This document shows positions 55,283 through 62,144 of a stretch of DNA of 64,000 nt, piece by piece; the stretch's first letter is position 1; the number at the start of each line of letters is the position of its first letter. The stretch is from Bernardetia sp. Lineage in GTDB: Bacteria; Bacteroidota; Bacteroidia; Cytophagales; Bernardetiaceae. The stretch lies in NCBI GenBank assembly GCA_020630575.1, contig JAHDBD010000009.1, positions 1 through 64,000 on the forward strand, given 5' to 3'. Under the pieces are notes generated by a model. The model was not told the origin of the DNA. It did not search any database and saw nothing but the letters and a program-made list of their open reading frames with translations. The position numbers and the translations under genes were made by a program.

Positions 55283-55597
55283 ATGGAGAAAGTTTTAGAT
55301 AAGGAAATAGAAAGCAAAAAATCAAATGGCTGGATATCTGTTTTGATAACAAATTTTATTATTATCTTCATTGGTTTTCTTATTCATATTTTAGATAATG
55401 AGGCATTTTTTGTAGTAGTAGTTATAGGAGGATTTCTGTTAATTCTAATCAATGTTTTTATGTCAATTATCTTGTTTTTTTCATCTTCTCCTAACTGGAA
55501 AAAATGGGCTGTCGTTTTATTCATTATCCTATTTTCAATTTTAATGCTGTTCTCTTACTTTCTTTTTATATTTGATGACATTTATTTTAATAAATAG
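55283..55597 (+). CDS. Small membrane protein, paralogue B
   Basis: This 104-residue protein is a tandem paralogue of the one before it: MEKVLDKEIESKKSNGWISVLITNF parallels MEEILDREI and NNWITVFIINL, and SSPNWKKWAVVL parallels SSNWKNWAIAL. It has three membrane helices. Identical length and a 5-bp gap indicate a recent tandem duplication within an operon. The role is unknown, although the context is bacillithiol synthesis. Confidence 0.7.
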   Translation: MEKVLDKEIESKKSNGWISVLITNFIIIFIGFLIHILDNEAFFVVVVIGGFLLILINVFMSIILFFSSSPNWKKWAVVLFIILFSILMLFSYFLFIFDDIYFNK

Positions 55598-55690
55598 ATA
55601 ATAATGACAGACCGATATATCAACCTTTTTACAGATTTTAGCTTCAAAAAATAATTAATAAATCCATACACACAAACTAACAACAAAAAC

Positions 55691-56416
55691 ATGTTTTCAT
55701 TAAAAGACAAAGTTGCTCTCATCACAGGTGGCGCAAAAGGAATTGGAAAAGCAGTTGCTGAAATATTCCATAAAGCAGGTGCAAAAATCGTTATTTGGGA
55801 TTTGGATGAAGAAGGACAAAAAATGGCTGATTCTCTAAACGGAAAATTCTATAAAGTCAATACGGCTGATAGAGAAGGGTTAGAAAAAGCTACTCAGCAA
55901 GTAATTTCTGATTTTGGAAGGATAGATATTTTGGTAAATAATGCAGGAATACTCAGAGATTCTTCATTCTTGAAAATGACAGATAACATTTGGGATGATG
56001 TTATAAATGTCAATCTTACAGGCGTTTATAACTGTGCAAAAGCCGTAGTTCCACACATGAAAGCACAAAAATATGGAAGAATAATCAATGCTTCTTCTAT
56101 TGCTGGTGTCTATGGAAATTTTGGACAAACGAATTATTCGGCTGCAAAAGCTGGCGTAATTGGTTTTACAAAAAGCCTTGCTAGAGAAGTCGGGAAAGAT
56201 GGAATTACAGTCAATGCCATTGCACCAGGTTATATTCAAACTGAAATGACAGCTTCTATTCCACAAGAGTTTCAAGAAAAAATCATTGCTTCTATTCCTG
56301 TTCGTCGTGCAGGAAAGCCTGAAGATGTCGCAAATGCATATTTGTATTTAGCCTCAGAAGAAGCTAGTTTTGTTAATGGTTCTGTCTTGCATGTAGATGG
56401 AGGAGGAATTCTTTAA
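55691..56416 (+). CDS. Short-chain dehydrogenase, FabG-like (3-oxoacyl-ACP reductase)
   Basis: This 241-residue Rossmann enzyme has the cofactor motif TGGAKGIGKA (TGxxxGxG), NNAG, the catalytic Ser in NASSIAGVYG, and YSAAK with Tyr and Lys. PGYIQTEM and the DGGGIL ending match FabG or acetoacetyl-CoA reductase. The WDLDEEG acidic residue after strand 2 could favour NADH over NADPH. Other SDR substrates cannot be ruled out. No fatty-acid cluster adjoins it. Confidence 0.88.
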   Translation: MFSLKDKVALITGGAKGIGKAVAEIFHKAGAKIVIWDLDEEGQKMADSLNGKFYKVNTADREGLEKATQQVISDFGRIDILVNNAGILRDSSFLKMTDNIWDDVINVNLTGVYNCAKAVVPHMKAQKYGRIINASSIAGVYGNFGQTNYSAAKAGVIGFTKSLAREVGKDGITVNAIAPGYIQTEMTASIPQEFQEKIIASIPVRRAGKPEDVANAYLYLASEEASFVNGSVLHVDGGGIL

Positions 56417-56535
56417 GTCAGTAAGCAATGAGCAATTATCAGTCATCAGTTAATTTCAATAAAAAATTCAATGACAGCAAAGCCTTGTCGATAATTTGAG
56501 TATATTGAAAACCTTCCAACAAAAAAATAAAAATT

Positions 56536-57522
56536 ATGAAAGTTCTTTTCAGTTATTTTATTCCTATTTGTGCTTCCTCTGTTTTACTTTTTTCGTCTTG
56601 TAATGACAACCAAAGTAAAAAAATAGATTCTGAAATTTCAGCTTTAGATTCTCTTGAAAATATTGATACCACATCAATAAACATTGAAGTTGACGAATCA
56701 GAAACGGCTGCTATGCAAATGCCTTTTGTTCAAAAGAAATATTCTAAAAGTGTAGATGAAGTTTATAATTCTATCAAGTCAGCGATTGAAGCAAAGGAAA
56801 ACCTCAAAATTATTGCAGAAGTAAACCATTCGGAAGCTGCGAAAGGTGTAGAAATAGAACTTTCTGAAAGTCGTTTGATTATTTTTGGTAACCCAAAAGT
56901 AGGAACACAGCTAATGCAACAAAATCAAGCTGTTGCAATAGATTTACCTATGAAAATACTTGTTTATGATAATAATGGAACAACAAAAGTAATTTACAAT
57001 AATGCTTCAATTTTGATGAATCGCTATGAAATTATGCTTCCAGAATTAGAAGAAAAAATGAATGCACTTTTAGATAAAATTACTGTCTCAGATATAGAAG
57101 AGCCACAATTACACAAATTGCAGTTAGAAAGTAGTTTAGCTGATTTACATACAAAAGAAAGTTCTTTGTCCTTAGATAAAGCAAGCGAAAAACTAGAAAG
57201 TTTACTCAAAGAAAAAGAGTTTAAACTCATTGAAAAAGTAGAACACGATAAAGCAGCCAAAAATGCAGGTTTAGAGCTTCGTCCTACTCGTTTGTTTATC
57301 TTTGGGAAGCCACAAGTAGGAAGTCAACTTATGAAACTGAATTCTACAATAGGTTTAGATTTACCAATGAAAATGCTTATTTGGAAAGATGAAAACGGAA
57401 AAACACAAGTGAGTTATTTTAAAGGTTCATTTTTGGCAACTCGTCATGGCATTGATAATCAAGAACTGACAAATAAAATTGATGGTGTTTTGGAAATGCT
57501 TAGTGATGGGATTTTGAAATAA
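56536..57522 (+). CDS. Lipoprotein with two DUF302 domains
   Basis: This 328-residue lipoprotein (Cys at 22, LLFSSCNDN) contains two copies of DUF302. Copy one, at about 60-170, has SKSVDEVYNSIKSAIEAKENLKIIAEVNHSEAAKGVEIELSESRLIIFGNPKVGTQLMQQN. Copy two is at about 210-320 (LEKVEHDKAAKNAGLELRP and IFGKPQVGSQLMKLN). DUF302 proteins are implicated in small-ligand or metal stress responses, but the function is not settled. The double copy in a lipoprotein is less common than single-domain forms. Confidence 0.88.
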   Translation: MKVLFSYFIPICASSVLLFSSCNDNQSKKIDSEISALDSLENIDTTSINIEVDESETAAMQMPFVQKKYSKSVDEVYNSIKSAIEAKENLKIIAEVNHSEAAKGVEIELSESRLIIFGNPKVGTQLMQQNQAVAIDLPMKILVYDNNGTTKVIYNNASILMNRYEIMLPELEEKMNALLDKITVSDIEEPQLHKLQLESSLADLHTKESSLSLDKASEKLESLLKEKEFKLIEKVEHDKAAKNAGLELRPTRLFIFGKPQVGSQLMKLNSTIGLDLPMKMLIWKDENGKTQVSYFKGSFLATRHGIDNQELTNKIDGVLEMLSDGILK

Positions 57523-57527
57523 TTTAT

Positions 57528-57559
57528 AACTGGTTCAAGCGTCGACGCTTGAACCAGTT
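57528..57559. terminator. 32-bp perfect palindrome (repeat family 2), bidirectional terminator
   Basis: AACTGGTTCAAGCGTC at 57528-57543 is followed by its exact reverse complement up to 57559. It lies between the convergent DUF302 and OlsF-like genes, with flanking T/A tracts. The core AAGCGTC and the ACTGG arms are shared with 25304-25340. Confidence 0.85.
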
Positions 57560-57566
57560 TTTATTT

Positions 57567-59396
57567 CTATGAAGGCAATTCCATTTCTTTATTCAAATTC
57601 TTAATCGTTTCTTCTGGAACTTCATTAATATCCAAAACCATCAGACCATCAAGCGCATTGTTAAATTTTGGATCAAGATTGAAAGAAATAATCTTTGCAT
57701 TGAGTTGAATATATTTTTTGAGTAAAACAGGTACAGAATGACGATTTGGTTCTAAATCCCACAAGAGTTTGTCTAATTGAGCCAAATCATGTGCGCCTTC
57801 AAAGAGTGCATCTGTATCTAATAAATCTAATTTTGGCTTGAATTCTTTTCGTGGAGCTACTAATTTTGATAATTTTTCATCATAAAAATAACGCTGAATA
57901 AACTCTACAATTAGGGTTCTTGATGCTTCTGTATAATTGCTGCTAATACTTACAGGCCCTACTAAATAACGATATTGAGGATTTTGGAGCAAGAAAAACA
58001 AAATTCCTTTCCAAAGTAAGAATAAAGGCAAGCGTTTTTGTTGGTATTCTTTTGTAATAAATGAGCGACCAAGTTCTAACGATTTCTCTAAATAAGGCGT
58101 AAACTCATCATCCATTTTGAATAGACTTTCCAAATAAAAACCTTTTTTACCAAAACGACGCATAATTTTGTCTCCTCTACCTACACGATATGCACCTACA
58201 ATTTTTTGCTCATCTTTATCCCAAATAAATAGATGATGATAGTATAAATCAAATTCATCCAAATCTGTTTTTTTATTAGTTCCTTCACCTACTTCTCTAA
58301 AGGTAATTTCACGCAATCTTCCTATTTCACTCAAAATAGTCGGAATTTGATTTGAATTAGCTACATAACCCTCATAGTTTTGCTGAATAAAAAGTAATTT
58401 ATCAGCTTCCTTGAGTTTTTCGACCTCCTTTATTATTTTGTCTTTTGAATTTTCTTTTACAATTTCTTGGGGTTTGGAAGGAAAAGTAAAAGAAGGATAA
58501 TAGAATTTTTTTACTTCCATTGTCGAACCCAAAGCATACGTTTTGGCTCTTAAAAAACGTCCAAAACGTTCTATATCATCAAAATCTTCTTGGCTTTTTA
58601 CAGAAATAGGATGTCCAATTCTTATTCTTACTTCTTCGCCTTTTTTATTAAACATTTCACGAGGAATAGAAGCTGTTCTTAAAAGTGGATGTAGTTTTCC
58701 TATCAAATGAAAAATACGACTATTACTTCCTTGAAAATAAATAGGAACAATAGGAACTTTTGCTTTTTTGATGAGCTTGATAGCAGGAGTTTGCCACTGA
58801 CGGTCAGAAATTGTTTTTAATTCTGGTTGATAACTAGAAACCTCACCAGCAGGAAAAATACCCAAAGGTTTTCCTTCACGAAGTTGAGTAAGGGCAGCCT
58901 TCATTCCAGCCATACTAGAGTAAGCATCTTGATGATTTTCTAAAGGGTTTACAGGAATTACGTAAGGGGCTAAACGTTCAATTTTCATTAATAGAAAATT
59001 TCCCATTACCTTAAAGTCTTTATTTTGTTCTACCAAATAACGCATCAATAAAAGTCCGTCAATCACTCCAAAAGGATGATTAGAAACTGTAATGAATGCA
59101 CCTTCTTTTGGAAAACGCTCTAATTCTTGTTCGTTAACAATCGTTTTTATATTCAAAAACTCAAAAAAGGATTTTAGAAAATCAAGTCCTTCGTTGTTGG
59201 CAATAGCTTTATAAAGATCATTTGCTTGCTGTAATTTCAAAGCACGCATCAGCAAACCTGCAAACAATTCGATGTGGTATTTATTGAGTTTTGTAGCTTC
59301 GATAAAGTCTTCTTTACCAATTAAATCTTTTATTTCATTATGCAAATCTACATCTAAGTTAGAATTGATGTTTTCTGATTTTTTTATATTTTCCAT
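57567..59396 (-). CDS. OlsF-like bifunctional ornithine-lipid acyltransferase (PlsC + GNAT/OlsB)
   Basis: This is a 609-residue protein. The N-terminal half is a PlsC-type acyltransferase with SNHPFGVIDG (H107, D113), GIFPAGEVSS and VPIVPIYFQGSNSR. The C-terminal half (from about 340) is a GNAT-fold OlsB/hemolysin-like acyltransferase (REITFREVGEG, AYRVGRGDKIM, ELGRSFI). Fusion of O- and N-acyltransferase domains in this order is that of OlsF, which makes ornithine lipids in some Bacteroidota and gammaproteobacteria. Glycine-containing aminolipids are also possible products. Confidence 0.85.
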   Translation of the reverse strand: MENIKKSENINSNLDVDLHNEIKDLIGKEDFIEATKLNKYHIELFAGLLMRALKLQQANDLYKAIANNEGLDFLKSFFEFLNIKTIVNEQELERFPKEGAFITVSNHPFGVIDGLLLMRYLVEQNKDFKVMGNFLLMKIERLAPYVIPVNPLENHQDAYSSMAGMKAALTQLREGKPLGIFPAGEVSSYQPELKTISDRQWQTPAIKLIKKAKVPIVPIYFQGSNSRIFHLIGKLHPLLRTASIPREMFNKKGEEVRIRIGHPISVKSQEDFDDIERFGRFLRAKTYALGSTMEVKKFYYPSFTFPSKPQEIVKENSKDKIIKEVEKLKEADKLLFIQQNYEGYVANSNQIPTILSEIGRLREITFREVGEGTNKKTDLDEFDLYYHHLFIWDKDEQKIVGAYRVGRGDKIMRRFGKKGFYLESLFKMDDEFTPYLEKSLELGRSFITKEYQQKRLPLFLLWKGILFFLLQNPQYRYLVGPVSISSNYTEASRTLIVEFIQRYFYDEKLSKLVAPRKEFKPKLDLLDTDALFEGAHDLAQLDKLLWDLEPNRHSVPVLLKKYIQLNAKIISFNLDPKFNNALDGLMVLDINEVPEETIKNLNKEMELPS

Positions 59397-59573
59397 AGTT
59401 GAATAGTTGTTAAGTTGTTTTTGATTTCAAAGAATTACCTTAGTTTAATCAAAATAAGTAAGCATAATTTGGTGGTTTTTAATAGTGTCCACAATATAAG
59501 AAAGTCAATTTAGAATAGTCTAAAATCAAGACTAAAAAATCTAAAAAGTAATGTTAATGTAGTATAAAGCTAA

Positions 59574-59622
59574 AAAATATCCATTCCTCAACTAAATTTT
59601 AGTTTTTTGAAATGGATATTTT
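59574..59622 (-). terminator. Terminator hairpin of rbfA
   Basis: AAAATATCCATT (59574-59585) pairs with AATGGATATTTT (59611-59622), and the minus strand then runs into a T tract. It lies about 70 bp after the rbfA stop. Confidence 0.7.
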
Positions 59623-59688
59623 CTTCCGAAAGCTAAAGCATTCAGTATATTTTACTCACTCTAAAAAGTAAGCTACAAAATTTTACAT

Positions 59689-60111
59689 TTAAAAATCGTC
59701 TGCGCTTAGTCTTCCTTCATCTTTGTAGTCACCATAGTTTTCGTCATCTTCATCTGGAGCTGGTGGAATATCCAAGCTATCGATAAGTTGTTCTATTTCA
59801 GCAGCTTCTTCTTCTGTTTTATCAACAAAAAATTCTAAATTAGGAACTTGTCTAAATTGATGTCTGACACGTTTTCCTATTTCGCTACGAATTAAGCCAC
59901 TTTTTTTCTCAATTTCTTCCATTACTGCATATTGTTTTACAGGAGGAAAAACGCTGACATAAATTCTGCAAAGCCCTAAATCGGGAGCAGATTTTACAGC
60001 AGTAATTGTAACTAAAGAATCTTTACCTATATTTTGAAGTTGAAAAATTTCGCCTAAATCTTTCTGTATAATTTTTGAAACTTGTTTTTGTCGTTGGGTT
60101 TCGTTGTGCAT
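59689..60111 (-). CDS. rbfA: Ribosome-binding factor A
   Basis: This 140-residue KH-like protein helps mature the 30S subunit and process 16S rRNA. QKQVSKIIQKDLGEIFQ, LVTITAVKSAPDLGLCRIYVSVFP and RHQFRQVPNLEFFVDKT are the characteristic segments. A highly acidic C-terminal tail (PPAPDEDDENYGD) follows. It has its own terminator and lies apart from the usual nusA-infB cluster. Confidence 0.94.
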   Translation of the reverse strand: MHNETQRQKQVSKIIQKDLGEIFQLQNIGKDSLVTITAVKSAPDLGLCRIYVSVFPPVKQYAVMEEIEKKSGLIRSEIGKRVRHQFRQVPNLEFFVDKTEEEAAEIEQLIDSLDIPPAPDEDDENYGDYKDEGRLSADDF

Positions 60112-60191
60112 ATTACTATTTTTTCGTTATAATTTTTTTGTTTTACTTAAAAGTAACTGATTAACGTATCAAAAAGTTCGCTAAAGTAACT

Positions 60192-60233
60192 GACACTTTA
60201 ACTTCGTTGAGGGCTAAAGCCGTTCCAAGTGTC
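60192..60233. repeat. Hairpin with nested stem between rbfA and the Smr gene
   Basis: GACACTT (60192-60198) pairs with AAGTGTC (60227-60233) and encloses GGC-TAAA-GCC (60212-60221). The GACACTT arms recur in the hairpin at 62105-62135. Confidence 0.5.
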
Positions 60234-60360
60234 GTAAAATAGAGTTAAATAAATGTTAAATAGTAGCATTAAATCTTTTATTAAGAGCATTTTACCAATT
60301 GAAAAAAACTTTATTTTAGTTGTTAGCCTACTTTATTTTCAAAAAAACTATTTTGACTTA

Positions 60361-60392
60361 TAAATTGAACAGGATTTTAATCCTGTTTTTAC
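60361..60392. repeat. Family-1 palindrome after the DUF2027-Smr gene
   Basis: AACAGGATT-TT-AATCCTGTT (60368-60387) lies just past the stop of the minus-strand Smr gene. It is related to 5887-5920 and 40026-40061. A terminator function is likely. Confidence 0.65.
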
Positions 60393-60395
60393 ATT

Positions 60396-61403
60396 TTATT
60401 TAAAAACTGCTTTTGTAGCTCCATAGCCAAATTTATCTTTATAAGCATCTTGATAGTATTTCACATGTGGATGCTGGCTAAGCCTTCTATGAATTTCTTG
60501 TCTTAGTTTACCAATTCCTATTCCGTGAATAAAAATAATTGATTCCATATTGGCAGCCAATGCTTTATCCAAATAAATTTCAAAATGCTCTAATTGCATG
60601 GTAATTATTGCCTCATTTGTCATTACGTCATAATGGTCTGGCGACAAAACTTCAATGTGCAAGTCAATTTCAGAGGGTGGAGCTTCTGTTTTGTAAGGAG
60701 AAACTTTTGAGCTATTTTCTATAATTCGTTCTCTAAGACTATTTACATCAATAACTTGTGGCTTTTCAACTGGCAAATCAGGCTGAATTTCTCTTCCTTC
60801 TACTCTAAAAAGATACGATTCTTTTTCCAAAACTGGCGCAGTTCGTTTGATTCTGAAAAAAGAATTGTTAAAACCCATTTGAAAAAACAGCGTTTGTTTA
60901 GGTTCAAAATTTCCTTCTTTAAAAAATATAGCTCTAATAATGAGAGGTTTCCAATTATTAAATTCTTCTCTGCTCAATCTATGAACTCTTGGCGCATCTT
61001 TTTTGTCTATTTGTTCTGAAAAAAGATGTTTTTCATGACCATTTTCTAGCTGTTCACTTACCGTAACAAGCATAGAATAAGCCATATTATTTACCAAATA
61101 AACATTCAATAATTTATCATTAAAATCAGTAAAGGCAAGATAAATTCCTTCTCCGACAGTAGACTTTTTTACTTTTTTGGTGGGTTTGAAAAGTGGCTTT
61201 TTCTCTTCTTCCACGACTGAAACAGGCGATTTTTTACCAAAATATTTTTCTTCTTGTTTATGGATTAAGACTACTTCGGCAGCCATAACAGGCAGACGAA
61301 AACCCTCTTCAATTTCTACTTCTACTTGTCCGTGTTGTAAAATTTTTGTGATAACGCCTTCTTCTGTTCCCGAAAGCATACGCACTTTATCGCCTATTTT
61401 CAT
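60396..61403 (-). CDS. DUF2027 domain protein with C-terminal Smr domain
   Basis: This 335-residue protein has an N-terminal KOW-like barrel (KIGDKVRMLSGTEEGVITKIL), then the DUF2027 beta domain (about 80-210), and finally a Smr (small MutS-related) domain from about 245 (EIDLHIEVL, IIFIHGIGIGKLRQEIHRRL, YKDKFGYGATKAVFK). Smr domains are nucleases acting on DNA or RNA. The combination is typical of Bacteroidota, and its physiological role is unknown. The Leu-Asp-x-His-like motif appears as DLHIE. Confidence 0.88.
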   Translation of the reverse strand: MKIGDKVRMLSGTEEGVITKILQHGQVEVEIEEGFRLPVMAAEVVLIHKQEEKYFGKKSPVSVVEEEKKPLFKPTKKVKKSTVGEGIYLAFTDFNDKLLNVYLVNNMAYSMLVTVSEQLENGHEKHLFSEQIDKKDAPRVHRLSREEFNNWKPLIIRAIFFKEGNFEPKQTLFFQMGFNNSFFRIKRTAPVLEKESYLFRVEGREIQPDLPVEKPQVIDVNSLRERIIENSSKVSPYKTEAPPSEIDLHIEVLSPDHYDVMTNEAIITMQLEHFEIYLDKALAANMESIIFIHGIGIGKLRQEIHRRLSQHPHVKYYQDAYKDKFGYGATKAVFK

Positions 61404-61514
61404 TTTTTGGTTGATTCTATTTTGAATTATCTTATTATTTTTTCTGTAAAAATACAGCTTTTGAGTTTGGTAAGCAAGAAGAGAGTTTTTTCATAAAAGC
61501 ATTAATCTATATTT

Positions 61515-62087
61515 CTAGAAATAAGAATAAGGGTCTTTCAACTTAACTTGTGTGACTATTCCTTTCTCTAAATAAACTATTAATTGCCAACCACCTTGTA
61601 CAGAATAAGATAAAATATCTAATGTATTAGTATCTTGTGAATCATATTTTCCATTACAATCTCCTAATTTATTTAGTATTTCAGTTCTACTTAATCCTAT
61701 TAATTTTTTATTTTTGAGTAAAGTAACTGTCATATTTTTATCTTTGTATTCTGATTTATTCCATTCAATTTTATCAAAAGGAGCATAATAATTAAGCTCT
61801 TCTATCGCTTTAAAAGTAAAAACACAAAGAAAAATCAAGGGGAGTATATTAATTGAAATAGCTAAATGTTTTTTGCTGCTTCTCCAATGTTTCAATCCTA
61901 TTGTTAGAGAAAACATAAAAACTAAACTACAAATAATTATAGGTATAATTTGCTTAATTTCCATCATTTCCCACTCTTCGCCTTGAGGAAAAGTAACAGC
62001 GAAGAAAAAAATACACATTATTGCAATAAAAATTACTATTATGCTTATTACTACCCCGAAGAAACATTCTATTATTTTTTTAGTCAT
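61515..62087 (-). CDS. Membrane protein of unknown function with BamE/OmlA-like tail
   Basis: This 190-residue protein has three hydrophobic segments (about 8-35, 48-65 and 74-95), followed by an extracytoplasmic domain. The tail GLSRTEILNKLGD is reminiscent of BamE/OmlA repeats, and WQLIVYLEKGIVTQVKLKD resembles their second strand pair. No family match is certain. It lies directly upstream of the hairpin that ends uvrA, on the same strand. Confidence 0.65.
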   Translation of the reverse strand: MTKKIIECFFGVVISIIVIFIAIMCIFFFAVTFPQGEEWEMMEIKQIIPIIICSLVFMFSLTIGLKHWRSSKKHLAISINILPLIFLCVFTFKAIEELNYYAPFDKIEWNKSEYKDKNMTVTLLKNKKLIGLSRTEILNKLGDCNGKYDSQDTNTLDILSYSVQGGWQLIVYLEKGIVTQVKLKDPYSYF

Positions 62088-62104
62088 AAATTTAAAAAAT
62101 AAGA

Positions 62105-62135
62105 ATTGTCTGACACTTGAAAGTGTCTTGACAAT
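62105..62135 (-). terminator. Terminator hairpin of uvrA
   Basis: ATTGTC and GACACTT (62105-62118) pair with AAGTGTC and GACAAT (62121-62135), with a small internal bulge. On the minus strand it follows the uvrA stop by 9 bp and is trailed by a T-rich run. Confidence 0.8.
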
Positions 62136-62144
62136 CGTAAAAAA

